DNA of 29,457 nucleotides from JAZSMS01 sp045536015 (lineage in GTDB: Bacteria > Bacillota > Clostridia > Christensenellales > QALW01). Positions 6,635 through 14,273 of the stretch are shown here, piece by piece (position 1 is the first letter of the stretch; each line of letters opens with the position of its first letter). The stretch is taken from assembly GCA_045536015.1 (NCBI GenBank), contig JAZSMS010000135.1, positions 1-29,457 of the forward strand. The letters run 5' to 3'. The position numbers and the translations under genes were made by a program. The notes under the pieces are model-generated. The model saw only the letters and a list, made by a program, of their open reading frames with translations. It had not been told where the DNA came from and searched no databases.

Positions 6635-6838
6635 ATGGATCAAAAAAAAATTGACAGAATAAACTATTTGGCAAAAAAATCAAAAGCCGAGGGACTTACC
6701 CAAGAAGAGGCGCGTGAACAATTAGAGCTTAGAAACGAATACCGCGCATCCTTTAGAATAAGTATGCGCGGCATTATGGATAACACTGTTATTCAGTACC
6801 CCGACGGTACAAAGAAAAAAGTAACCAAACAATTGTAA
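6635..6838 (+). CDS. DUF896 family small protein
   Basis: This 67-residue protein matches DUF896 (YnzC type). IDRINYLAKKSKAEGLTQEEAREQ forms the characteristic N-terminal helical hairpin and LRNEYRASFRISMRG the following helix. The tail NTVIQYPDGTKKKV is also typical. Family members are small helical cytoplasmic proteins, some SOS-linked in Bacillus; the function is unknown. The ribosome binding site GAGGA overlaps the nnrD stop codon (TGAGGA at 6625-6630), which places it third in the recX operon. A long imperfect hairpin without a T-run follows, so the operon's end is not well defined. Confidence 0.9.
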   Translation: MDQKKIDRINYLAKKSKAEGLTQEEAREQLELRNEYRASFRISMRGIMDNTVIQYPDGTKKKVTKQL

Positions 6839-7122
6839 CTTAAATCAGTTTTAAAATGTAAAATTTACGTTTTAACTGTGTCAAAGCCCTTGATAATATT
6901 TCCTATATTATCTGCGGACTTTTCCTTGTTAAAACAAAAATTTTATTATTTTAAAATCTCCGAGAAAAAACGGCTCAATTTTGAGCAGATTTGGGTGCGG
7001 AGAATGAAATAAGGCAGGTCGCCTTATAAAGACGACAAGCACAAATATGCCTAAATTCAGCCGTTTTAGGCTGGTTCTAGTTGCAATGGTTTGGTTAACG
7101 CAAGCCCGATGCTAAATGCTAA
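6839..7122. other. non-coding intergenic stretch with several hairpins
   Basis: No open frame fits here. After an imperfect hairpin at 6846-6878 come further palindromes. CTCCG 6958-6962 pairs with CGGAG 6998-7002, enclosing GCTCAA/TTGAGC (6973-6986). ATAAGGC 7009-7015 pairs with GCCTTAT 7021-7027, and GCCTAAA 7049-7055 with TTTAGGC 7065-7071. On the minus strand the GCTCAA/TTGAGC hairpin is followed by six T and may terminate the lipoprotein message. The rest of the structure is not explained by that. It could be a palindromic repeat element or part of a structured 3' untranslated region; I do not recognise it. Confidence 0.5.
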
Positions 7123-7899
7123 TTAGTAAGGTTTAACGTCATCAAAGGCAAGCTCGGTAATAACCATTGACGAGGCTGCCTGCTCTACCTTTACGCAAAT
7201 TCCGCTTTGCTTATCAACAAAGAATTTTGCGCCATAAACGGTAAATGCAGTCTTGGGCTTTATTAAGTAAACTGTGCAGTCAAATTCGCCAATATCAGTT
7301 TGTACCTTTTGCGGCTCATCTTCTATAATAAGCTGCAATTGCTGCAGCTGGTCGCGGTTGCCTGAAAAAATGCTTATATCACCCTCTGACAGCGCACCTA
7401 TAATAAAAGCAAGCGAGTCTTTATCAAAATACTGTCCCGAAATAGCAACGGTATGTGCTTTTTCTTCCTCCTCACCCGAGGAATTTTTTTTGTTTGTTTT
7501 AATCATAGCGTAGCCCTGATCGGAAGTAAACGAAGCTTCAAGCCTTGTATTTAAGCTTGCATTTATCGAAACCGTATACGTCTGATCAATTTTTTCGGGC
7601 AAAAGGGTTTGCTCATTAAGCAAAATAAGTGAAGAAATAACCTGCTCACCCGTCTTTTCTTCCCCGTTTTCTTTAAAAGTATAAAGCTCGCAAACAACGG
7701 AAGAAATTTGTATCTGTCCGTTATTTTTACTTATTTCGTAATTATTTTTATATTCTGTACCGCTTTGCGTTGTAACCAAATAGGTTGCCTTATAGCCAAG
7801 CACTGCTTTATCAGCATCTGCCTGCGCTTTTTCGCCTGAGCACGAGGCAAGCAAAACGGCAGTAAGAACTATCGAAATAATAACTTTTATCTTTTTCAT
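7123..7899 (-). CDS. predicted lipoprotein of unknown function
   Basis: The first 19 residues are a lipoprotein signal peptide with lipobox LLASC, so C20 would be lipidated and the protein anchored outside the membrane. The mature part (about 238 residues) is predicted beta-rich and has no catalytic motif I can name. It has many alternating strands (ATYLVTTQSGTEYKNNYEIS, VYGAKFFVDKQSGICVKVEQ) and an acidic serine-rich loop KNSSGEEEEK. The C-terminal GEFDCTVYLIKPKTAFTVYGAKFFVDKQ part resembles general outer-leaflet beta-sandwich lipoproteins. AGGAG with good spacing supports the ATG at 7899. It is a single gene, divergent from tkt. The function is unknown. Confidence 0.8.
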   Translation of the reverse strand: MKKIKVIISIVLTAVLLASCSGEKAQADADKAVLGYKATYLVTTQSGTEYKNNYEISKNNGQIQISSVVCELYTFKENGEEKTGEQVISSLILLNEQTLLPEKIDQTYTVSINASLNTRLEASFTSDQGYAMIKTNKKNSSGEEEEKAHTVAISGQYFDKDSLAFIIGALSEGDISIFSGNRDQLQQLQLIIEDEPQKVQTDIGEFDCTVYLIKPKTAFTVYGAKFFVDKQSGICVKVEQAASSMVITELAFDDVKPY

Positions 7900-7915
7900 A
7901 TTTCTACTCCTTATT

Positions 7916-7969
7916 GTTAACTAAAGTATTGTAACTTAAATCAAGTTGCAATTCTTTGGTTAGTTCAAC
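7916..7969. repeat. imperfect inverted repeat in the lipoprotein leader
   Basis: The left arm (GTTAACTAAAGTATTGTAACTT) is mirrored by the right arm ending TTAGTTCAAC around AAATC, with a few bulges. It lies downstream of the predicted lipoprotein promoter, so it would be a stem-loop in the 5' leader ending just before the AGGAG site. It could also be an operator. Confidence 0.5.
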
Positions 7970-7972
7970 GCC

Positions 7973-7981
7973 ATTATACCA
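7973..7981 (-). promoter_or_regulatory. extended -10 promoter of the lipoprotein gene
   Basis: On the minus strand TGGTATAAT is an extended -10 element (TGnTATAAT). The -35 region is weak. A leader of about 65 nt would contain the inverted repeat at 7916-7969. Confidence 0.45.
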
Positions 7982-8034
7982 CTTTTTTAAACAAAAGAAA
8001 AGTGAAACTTTATTTAAACTATTTTCTGTTTTGC

Positions 8035-8063
8035 TTGCAAAAACTTAAGGAATATATTATAAT
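8035..8063 (+). promoter_or_regulatory. sigma-A promoter of tkt
   Basis: TTGCAA at 8035-8040 and TATAAT at 8058-8063 are separated by 17 bp, about 40 bp before the start codon. Confidence 0.8.
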
Positions 8064-8101
8064 AAAGTAAATATTTTAAATATTTAATGGAGGTTTTTTC
8101 A

Positions 8102-10081
8102 ATGAAGGCTATCGAAACACAAGCAGTAAACGCTATACGTATCCTCTCGGCAGAGGGCGTTCAAAAAGCAAACAGCGGTCACCCCGGACTTCCTATGGGT
8201 TCGGCCCCCCTTGCATTTGCGCTTTGGACAAGACATTTATCACACAACCCGCAAAATCCCAATTTTGCAAACCGCGACAGATTTATTTTATCAGCAGGTC
8301 ACGGCTCGATGCTTTTATATTCGCTTTTATATCTTACGGGTTATCCGCTCACTATTGACGATTTAAAAAATTTCCGTCAGTGGCAAAGCAAAACTCCCGG
8401 TCACCCCGAATTTGGTCACACCATCGGTGTTGAAACAAGCACAGGACCTTTAGGACAGGGCTTTGCAAACGCAGTTGGTATGGCTATGGCAGAGGCACAC
8501 TTAGCCGCTAAATTCAACCGCGAGGGCTTTAACATTATCGACCATTACACCTACGTTTTAACAGGTGACGGTTGCTTGCAGGAAGGTATTCAGTACGAAG
8601 CCGCTTCGCTTGCAGGTACCTTAAAATTAGGCAAGCTTATTTGTATTTATGATAAAAACGACATTACTATCGAAGGCAATATCGACGTTGCTTTCTCCGA
8701 AGACGTTGCCGCACGTCACGAAGCTCTTGGCTGGCACGTTGTTAAGGTTGCTGACGGTAACGACGTTGACGCAGTTGCAGACGCTATCGCAGAGGCTAAG
8801 GCAGTTTTAGATAAGCCCTCGATTATTATCTGCCGCACCGAAATCGGCTATGGCTGCCCCGCAAAGCAGGGTAAGGCAAGCGCACACGGTGAGCCTTTAG
8901 GACAGGAAAATCTCGAAGCCGCTAAAAAGCAGCTTGGCTACGAGCAGGAGCCCTTTACGGTTGCCGCAGACGTACTTGACTTTATGCGTGCAAGTGCAGA
9001 CGCCGGCAAAAAGGCAGAGGAGGAGTGGAACGCTCTTTTAGCAGAATATGCACAAAAATTCCCCGAGGAATATAAAGAATATCAGCAGTGGTTCTCACGC
9101 GAGTTCCCCGTTGATTTAGAAAACGACGAGGATTTCTGGACGCACGCAGATAAGCCCAACGCAACAAGAGCCATCTCGGGCGACCTTTTAAATAAGCTTG
9201 CAGCAATGCAGCCCAACTTAATGGGCGGAAGTGCAGACCTTGCTCCTTCTAACAAGTCCGAGCTTAAGGGTAAGGGCTTCTTCTCGGCAGAAACTCCCGA
9301 AGGACAGAATATCCACTTTGGTATCCGTGAGCACGCAATGTGCGCTATCGTAAACGGTATGTATCTCCACGGTGGTGTAACACCCTTCTGTGCAACCTTC
9401 CTTGTTTTCTCCGACTATATGAAAAACGCTATTCGTATGGCGGCTCTTATGCACATTCCCGCAATGTACGTTTTCACGCACGATTCTATCGGCGTTGGCG
9501 AAGACGGTCCTACACATCAGCCTATCGAACAGCTCGTTTCGCTTAGAACTATCCCCGGCGTAACGGTATTCCGTCCTGCCGATGCACGCGAAACAAGCGC
9601 CGCATACACCTATGCAACAAAGGCTGACGGTCCCACCGCACTTATTCTTACCCGTCAAAATCTTCCTCAGCAGGAAGGTAGCGGCAAGGATGCACTTAAG
9701 GGCGGCTATATCTTAAAGGATTCTGAGAACCCCGAGGTTATCCTTTTAGCAAGCGGTTCGGAGGTTGCAGTAGCAGTTGACGCTTACGACTTATTAAAGA
9801 CTAAGGGCGTTGCCGCAAGAGTTGTTTCGATGCCCTCAATGGAGCTTTTCGACAAGCAGAGCGCCGAATATCGCGAAAGCGTTCTTCCCAAGAGCATCCG
9901 CGCACGTGTTGCAGTTGAAGCTGCATCAAGCACTCCTTGGTATAAATACATAGGTCTTGACGGTGAGGTTGTTTGCTTAGACCACTTTGGTGCTTCGGCT
10001 CCTGCAAACATTTTGTTTGAAGAGTTTGGCTTTACCGCACAAAATGTTGCAGAAAAGGCTTTAAAGACTTTAGGCAAATAA
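8102..10081 (+). CDS. tkt: transketolase
   Basis: Transketolase moves two-carbon ketol units between sugar phosphates in the non-oxidative pentose phosphate pathway, using thiamine diphosphate and a divalent metal. The 659-residue protein is full length. Its N-terminal cofactor domain has SGHPGLPMGSAPLAF, SAGHGSMLLYSLLYL, GPLGQGFANAVGMA and the TGDGCLQEG/KNDITIEG metal-site motif. The middle domain has MGGSADLAPSNKSELK and FGIREHAM, followed by HDSIGVGEDGPTHQPIEQL. The C-terminal domain ends ENPEVILLASGSEV and later. An in-frame ATG at 8087 lies inside the GGAGG region, so ATG 8102, 8 bp after GGAGG (8089-8093), is the start. Codons are richer in GC than in the neighbours, fitting high expression. 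Confidence 0.97.
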   Translation: MKAIETQAVNAIRILSAEGVQKANSGHPGLPMGSAPLAFALWTRHLSHNPQNPNFANRDRFILSAGHGSMLLYSLLYLTGYPLTIDDLKNFRQWQSKTPGHPEFGHTIGVETSTGPLGQGFANAVGMAMAEAHLAAKFNREGFNIIDHYTYVLTGDGCLQEGIQYEAASLAGTLKLGKLICIYDKNDITIEGNIDVAFSEDVAARHEALGWHVVKVADGNDVDAVADAIAEAKAVLDKPSIIICRTEIGYGCPAKQGKASAHGEPLGQENLEAAKKQLGYEQEPFTVAADVLDFMRASADAGKKAEEEWNALLAEYAQKFPEEYKEYQQWFSREFPVDLENDEDFWTHADKPNATRAISGDLLNKLAAMQPNLMGGSADLAPSNKSELKGKGFFSAETPEGQNIHFGIREHAMCAIVNGMYLHGGVTPFCATFLVFSDYMKNAIRMAALMHIPAMYVFTHDSIGVGEDGPTHQPIEQLVSLRTIPGVTVFRPADARETSAAYTYATKADGPTALILTRQNLPQQEGSGKDALKGGYILKDSENPEVILLASGSEVAVAVDAYDLLKTKGVAARVVSMPSMELFDKQSAEYRESVLPKSIRARVAVEAASSTPWYKYIGLDGEVVCLDHFGASAPANILFEEFGFTAQNVAEKALKTLGK

Positions 10082-10090
10082 TTTTCCGCT

Positions 10091-10378
10091 ATGAAGAAAA
10101 AGGTCGTATTAACTAGCGGAAGAGAAATCGGTGAGCTTATATTTTTCCGTGCCTTTTCCGTTAAAGGCGAGCGTTATTCTATCTTTCTCGATATTGCAAA
10201 CGCGCCAGAGGGCGAAAACTATCAGCCCTTTGTTTTTAAGGACGAGCCTGACGGCTTATTCAGCGTTCCCGATAATGATCTGATGTATAGCATTATAACG
10301 TTTTTAAACGATTTGCTTAACGGCAACGGTCATTATTACACGCAAAGTGATTTAGATTTAGAATTAACGTTGCTTTAA
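10091..10378 (+). CDS. small acidic protein, possibly DUF1292-like
   Basis: This frame of 95 codons starts 9 bp after the tkt stop. The product is acidic and predicted to be beta strands followed by a helix (ERYSIFLDIANA, QPFVFKDEPDGLFSVPDNDLMYSIITFLNDLL). The layout recalls the small DUF1292 proteins of Firmicutes, but the match is weak and I would not assign it firmly. There is no clear ribosome binding site, so it may depend on ribosomes finishing tkt. Codon use is like that of the neighbours. Its last 15 bp overlap the end of the convergent yitT-type gene, and no terminator separates them. Confidence 0.65.
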   Translation: MKKKVVLTSGREIGELIFFRAFSVKGERYSIFLDIANAPEGENYQPFVFKDEPDGLFSVPDNDLMYSIITFLNDLLNGNGHYYTQSDLDLELTLL

Positions 10379-11188
10379 AAAACCATTACCTAAGACCTCA
10401 GTAGCAGGCAGTACAAACGCAAAGGATGTACTGTCTGCTTTTTTTATTATTTGCTTTAGCTTTAAAACGTCCTGTCTGCCAACTAAACAAATAATAGTAT
10501 TTTTCTTTTTTGCGCTAAACGCACCCGTCGCCTCTATTATAGTGACTCCCCTGCCAAGCTCTACCATAATTTTTTTGCTTATTTCTTCACTTTTATCGCT
10601 TATTATCCAATATAATTTTGCCTGCGAATATCCGCTTACGATAAAATCAATGGTTTTTGTAGAAACAAGCACCGTCAAAAGCGAATACAGTCCACCCGCA
10701 ACGCCCATAACAAGCATCGAAAGCGCTATTATTATCCCGTCAAGCATAAGCATCATATTACCTACCGAAAAATCGGGGCGCTTTGTCAAAATAAGCTTTG
10801 TTAAAATATCTATTCCACCCGTGCTTCCGCCCGAGGCAAAGCAAAGCGCAAGTCCGCTACCTATTAAAATTCCGCCAAAAATAGACGCTAAAAGTCTATC
10901 TGACTGGGCTAAATCTATTATAGGGAGCGCATCAATAAAAATAGAAAGCAAAAACGTGCCTATAAGCGATTTTATTAAAAAATCTTTTCCAAGCCTTTTT
11001 TGTGCAAGCAAAAAAAGCGGCACGTTTATTATTAAATTTATTAAGCCTACCCTATAGCCAAGCAAGTGGTTAATTATTACCGCTACACCGCTTACGCCAC
11101 CCGGCGCAAGCGCGCAGGGTAAAATAAAAAGCGCATATCCAAGTGCCGCAACAAAACTTCCAAAAATCAACAAAAAATAACTAAACAA
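10364..11188 (-). CDS. YitT family membrane protein (second paralog)
   Basis: This is a 274-residue protein with five or six membrane segments. Family motifs include ALAPGGVSGVAVIINHLLG near the N terminus and CFASGGSTGGIDILTKLI (the STGGxD motif) near residue 122. The C-terminal DUF2179 domain carries VTIIEATGAFSAKKKNTIICLV. It is clearly divergent from the paralog at 26-898. The frame is open back to a GTG at 11197, but that GTG lies inside the stretch AAAGGTGAT, which looks like the ribosome binding site. TTG at 11188 gives normal spacing and is preferred. The start lies in the 3' arm of a hairpin that also resembles a terminator for recR, so expression may be reduced or controlled by readthrough. 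Confidence 0.88.
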   Translation of the reverse strand: MFSYFLLIFGSFVAALGYALFILPCALAPGGVSGVAVIINHLLGYRVGLINLIINVPLFLLAQKRLGKDFLIKSLIGTFLLSIFIDALPIIDLAQSDRLLASIFGGILIGSGLALCFASGGSTGGIDILTKLILTKRPDFSVGNMMLMLDGIIIALSMLVMGVAGGLYSLLTVLVSTKTIDFIVSGYSQAKLYWIISDKSEEISKKIMVELGRGVTIIEATGAFSAKKKNTIICLVGRQDVLKLKQIIKKADSTSFAFVLPATEVLGNGFLKQR

Positions 11189-11229
11189 AAAAATCACCTT
11201 TGCCTATTATGTGCAAAAGTGATTTTTTT
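11187..11229. terminator. hairpin between recR and the yitT-type gene
   Basis: An 11-bp perfect stem (11187-11197 with 11219-11229) consists of seven A-T pairs plus ATCAC-type pairs, with a short inner stem TTTGC/GCAAA. On the minus strand it has the form of an intrinsic terminator for recR. The same bases contain the start region of the next gene, so it may act as an attenuator instead of a full stop. Confidence 0.65.
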
Positions 11230-11236
11230 ATTTTCT

Positions 11237-11830
11237 TTACATTTCGCGTCTGCCGTCAAGCGCCTTTGCAAGTGTAACCTCGTCAATATACTCAAGATCG
11301 CCGCCTATTGGAATTCCGTGTGCTATACGCGTCGTCTTAATTCCCATCGGCTTTAAAAGACGCGCAATATAAACTGCAGTCGCATCACCCTCTACGTCGG
11401 GATTAGTTGCAAGAATAACTTCGCGTGCAGAGTCAATACGCATTAGAAGCTCTTTTATGCGAATATCATCAGGTCCTATTCCGTCCATTGGCGAAATAGT
11501 GCCGTGAAGCACGTGATAAACGCCCTTAAACGAGCCCGTTTTTTCCATTGCAATAACGTCACGTGGGTCCTTTACAACGCAAATAATGCTTTGGTCGCGT
11601 CGAGCATCTGCACAAATTTCGCATGTTTCGCCCTCGCAAAAATTACCGCAATTTGAGCAGTATTTTATTTTTTGGCGTATCTGTGTAAGCGCCTCAACAA
11701 GCTCGTTAACATCAGCCTCGGGCGCCTTTATTGCGTGATATGCAAGACGCAGTGCCGTTTTTCCGCCGATGCCCGGTAGTTTAGAAAACGCATTTACAAG
11801 CTTTGCAAGCGGCTCGATATAAACACTCAC
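11237..11830 (-). CDS. recR: recombination mediator RecR
   Basis: RecR works with RecO (and RecF) to load RecA at single-strand gaps. The protein of 197 residues has all the family parts: an N-terminal helix-hairpin-helix (KLPGIGGKTALRLAYH, 17-32), a four-cysteine zinc finger (C58, C61, C70, C73), a Toprim domain from about residue 80 (SIICVVKDPRDV), and the C-terminal GDLEYIDEVTLAKAL. The start is GTG at 11830, directly after the stop of ybaB, with GGAGG at 11845-11841 on the minus strand. The order dnaX-ybaB-recR is classic and conserved in Firmicutes. Confidence 0.97.
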   Translation of the reverse strand: MSVYIEPLAKLVNAFSKLPGIGGKTALRLAYHAIKAPEADVNELVEALTQIRQKIKYCSNCGNFCEGETCEICADARRDQSIICVVKDPRDVIAMEKTGSFKGVYHVLHGTISPMDGIGPDDIRIKELLMRIDSAREVILATNPDVEGDATAVYIARLLKPMGIKTTRIAHGIPIGGDLEYIDEVTLAKALDGRREM

Positions 11831-12178
11831 TTAAAACAAGCCTCCACCAACGCCGCCGGTAATTTTGTTCATTTTCTGGCTTGAAAGCTCGTTTGCCTGA
11901 CGCATAGCTTCCTTAACAGCCGCCAAAACAGTATCCTCTAAAAGTTCAACATCTTCGGGATCAACTATTTCGGGATTTATCTTAAGCGATTTAAGCTCGC
12001 CCTTGCCTGAAACACGGCAAACTACCATTCCGCCGCCCGAGCTTACCTCAAGCTCGGTTTCTTCAAGCTCTTGCTGAGCCTTTTCCATATCTGCCTGCAT
12101 TTTTTGTGCCTGACGAAGAAGCTGCTGCATATTTGCGCCTCCGCCGCCAAAGCCTCCGGGGAATCCACCTCTACCCAT
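11831..12178 (-). CDS. YbaB/EbfC family nucleoid-associated protein
   Basis: This small DNA-binding dimer of 115 residues is encoded between dnaX and recR, its usual place. The first 15 residues are a glycine-rich arm (GRGGFPGGFGGGGAN). The core begins at MQQLLRQAQKMQADMEKAQQELEE, a long helix. SGGGMVVCRVSGKGELKSLKINPEIVDPEDVELLED forms the central strands, and a second helix and a glycine-rich tail follow. Family members bind DNA without strong sequence preference. GGAGG upstream supports ATG 12178. An internal ATG (residue 17) would give the shorter textbook form, but the ribosome binding site favours the long one. Confidence 0.95.
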   Translation of the reverse strand: MGRGGFPGGFGGGGANMQQLLRQAQKMQADMEKAQQELEETELEVSSGGGMVVCRVSGKGELKSLKINPEIVDPEDVELLEDTVLAAVKEAMRQANELSSQKMNKITGGVGGGLF

Positions 12179-12197
12179 AATTTTTTATCCTCCTTTT

Positions 12198-13856
12198 TTA
12201 TGAAAACAAATCAAGTGCCGCCTTCATCATATCATTAGGCGCATCTATCGTATTATTCTTCGGTTTGTCGCCGACAACCGTTTCTACCCTTACTTTTGTT
12301 CCGCAAACCTCGCTTGCAAAAAGCGAAAGCTTTTCTTCGTTCTTTTTAATTAAAGCCTCTTTGTTTGCAAGGTGCGAGGGAACGTAAATTATAAATTTAT
12401 CGTCAACAACCTCTGCCGAAAAGTTGCGTATCATTATGCCTAGCGGCTTGTCCTTTTCGTTTACCTTTTTAAGCATAGCCGCCCAAACGTCACCCGCGGG
12501 CGAAGCGTTTGCGCTTGGCGCAGGTTTTTTTTGTTCTTCTTTTATTACCGTTTTTTCAGATTGTTCTATTTTAGATGACGGTGAGTCAAAATCAAACGGA
12601 GGCGCATCAAAAGCAGGTGGTGCATCAAAATCAAACGGCGGTGCGTCTGCTTGCACAACTGTTTTTTGGGGTTCTTCTTTATAAACCTTTGCAACAGCCT
12701 TGCCCTGCAAAAGCTCGTCTATCTTTTTCTCAAGCGCCGCTATTCTGTCTTCAAAGGCCGCCTCGTCCATTTGGGGAAGGCAAATTCGCGCTATTGCGGC
12801 TTCTAACTGAATATTAGGACGCGAATAAAGCTTAATTTCTGCCTCAAGCGCAGATAAAATATCTATCGCCCTTAACAAATGTGCCTCTTCTGCCGCTTTT
12901 GCCTGTGCAAAAAGCTTTTGATAAATTTCCTTGGATAAGCACGCAAGCTCGTCACTGTCTGCACAGCATTTTGCTAAAAGGCAATCACGCAGATGCGACA
13001 TAAGCTCAAGCGTAAGCACTCCTATATCGTGGCCTTCAAGCACTGCCCTGTGGCACAGAGAAAGCGCACGCGAAGTATCAAACGAAATAATCGCATCAGT
13101 TAATTCAAACAAAAAGCTTCTGTCCGAAATTCCAAGCACGCTCATTGCATCGTCAAGCGAAACGTTGTTTCCGCAGTACGAAACGCACACATCGGCAAGC
13201 GAAAGTGCATCACGCATTCCGCCCTCGGCAGTTTTTGCAATAAGCTCTATCGCCTCGTCGGCAAATTTAATTTCACTTTGTTCTAAAACGTATCTTAAGC
13301 GCGCAGCAATCGTTTTGGCAGAAATAAGCCTGAAATCAAAGCGTTGGCAACGGCTTAAAATAGTTGCGGGAAGCTTATGAATTTCGGTAGTTGCCAAGAT
13401 AAACACAACGTGCTTCGGCGGCTCTTCAAGCGTTTTTAAAAGCGCGTTAAAGGCGCCCTGCGAAAGCATATGAACCTCGTCAATAATATAAACCTTATAC
13501 TTTCCTACTGCGGGGGCAAAAACCACTTTTTCTCTTATATCGCGGATATTGTCAACGCCGTTGTTTGATGCGGCGTCAATTTCGATAATGTCCATATTAT
13601 CGTCGCTTGCAAAGGCTTTGCAGGCTTCACACTCGCCGCAGGGAGAGCTGCCCGAAAAATTCAAGCAATTTATTGCACGCGCAAAAAGCTTTGCCGTACT
13701 TGTTTTTCCCGTTCCCCTTGGGCCCGTAAACAGATATGCGTGGGCAATTCTGCCCGAAGAAATCTGATTTAAAAGCGTGCGGACAATAGGCTCTTGTCCA
13801 ACAAGATCCTCAAACGTCTGGGGTCTGAACTTTCTATAAAGTGCAACGTATGCCAT
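12198..13856 (-). CDS. dnaX: DNA polymerase III subunit gamma/tau
   Basis: DnaX is the AAA+ motor of the clamp loader and organises the replisome. The product has 552 residues. Visible motifs are Walker A GPRGTGKTS at 45-53, zinc-binding cysteines C64, C73, C76 and C79, Walker B DEVH at 126-129, and SRC at 168-170. The linker near residues 400-425 is a tandem repeat of FDFDAPP-like units rich in Phe, Asp and Pro. The C-terminal 110 residues (VWAAMLKKVNEKDKPLGIMI) match the tau tail. The frame is open to an ATG at 13868, but GGAG within that region makes ATG 13856 (MAYVALYRKFRPQ) the natural start, as in other Firmicutes. It is first gene of dnaX-ybaB-recR. Confidence 0.97.
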   Translation of the reverse strand: MAYVALYRKFRPQTFEDLVGQEPIVRTLLNQISSGRIAHAYLFTGPRGTGKTSTAKLFARAINCLNFSGSSPCGECEACKAFASDDNMDIIEIDAASNNGVDNIRDIREKVVFAPAVGKYKVYIIDEVHMLSQGAFNALLKTLEEPPKHVVFILATTEIHKLPATILSRCQRFDFRLISAKTIAARLRYVLEQSEIKFADEAIELIAKTAEGGMRDALSLADVCVSYCGNNVSLDDAMSVLGISDRSFLFELTDAIISFDTSRALSLCHRAVLEGHDIGVLTLELMSHLRDCLLAKCCADSDELACLSKEIYQKLFAQAKAAEEAHLLRAIDILSALEAEIKLYSRPNIQLEAAIARICLPQMDEAAFEDRIAALEKKIDELLQGKAVAKVYKEEPQKTVVQADAPPFDFDAPPAFDAPPFDFDSPSSKIEQSEKTVIKEEQKKPAPSANASPAGDVWAAMLKKVNEKDKPLGIMIRNFSAEVVDDKFIIYVPSHLANKEALIKKNEEKLSLFASEVCGTKVRVETVVGDKPKNNTIDAPNDMMKAALDLFS

Positions 13857-13887
13857 AATACGCTCCATAATAATTATTATCTAAAAT

Positions 13888-13916
13888 ATTATATTATAAA
13901 AATGTGTTTTTATCAA
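13888..13916 (-). promoter_or_regulatory. sigma-A promoter of the dnaX operon
   Basis: On the minus strand TTGATA at 13916-13911 and TATAAT at 13893-13888 are separated by 17 bp. The leader to ATG 13856 would be about 25 nt. Confidence 0.8.
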
Positions 13917-13925
13917 GAAAAATAA

Positions 13926-13954
13926 TTGCAATAACTCTTTTTTGCAGTTATAAT
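13926..13954 (+). promoter_or_regulatory. upstream promoter of the ylmC-hprK-maf operon
   Basis: TTGCAA at 13926-13931 and TATAAT at 13949-13954 are separated by 17 bp. A second possible promoter is TTCAAT at 13973-13978 with TATAAT at 13996-14001, also 17 bp apart, so the operon may have two start sites. The dnaX promoter lies back to back with the first. Confidence 0.65.
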
Positions 13955-14021
13955 ATTTTTAAGCAAATTTTGTTCAATTTTGTACCTTGCAAGAATATAA
14001 TGTTTAGTGAGGTGTTTAAAT

Positions 14022-14264
14022 ATGACGTTTTGCGATTTAAAAAGAAAAGAAGTTATAAATATATGTAACGGTGGACGGCTTGGGTGTGTTTGTGATATAA
14101 TATTCGACGTAGAATCGCGCACGCTAGAAGCAATAGTCGTGCCTGGTAATTTTAATCTTTTTAAATTTTTTCACTCGAAGAATATAATTATTCCCTGGAA
14201 TAAAATACGAAAGCTTGGTGACGACGTTATTTTAGTTGACGCAGGCGAGCTTTTTCCTAAATAG
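14022..14264 (+). CDS. YlmC/YmxH family PRC-barrel protein
   Basis: This is an 80-residue PRC-barrel domain protein. MTFCDLKRKEVINICNGGRLGCVCDIIFDVESRTLEAIVVPG and NIIIPWNKIRKLGDDVILVD closely follow the Bacillus YlmC/YmxH pattern (start, DLEID-like strand, VPG, IPW, I.KIG.DVILV). These small proteins are often annotated as sporulation-linked in Firmicutes, but their role is not established. The frame is open to a GTG at 14007, but GAGGTG at 14009-14014 sits 7 bp before ATG 14022, which is the start. The next gene's ribosome binding site overlaps its stop region, so it leads the operon. Confidence 0.9.
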   Translation: MTFCDLKRKEVINICNGGRLGCVCDIIFDVESRTLEAIVVPGNFNLFKFFHSKNIIIPWNKIRKLGDDVILVDAGELFPK

Positions 14265-14273
14265 GAGGTTTTT

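Noticed and set aside
6846..6878. Terminator of the recX operon
   Set aside because: The hairpin is imperfect and not followed by a T-run, so it is not called a terminator.
13857..13868. Upstream ATG of dnaX
   Set aside because: It overlaps the GGAG that serves ATG 13856, and the protein then starts as in other Firmicutes.
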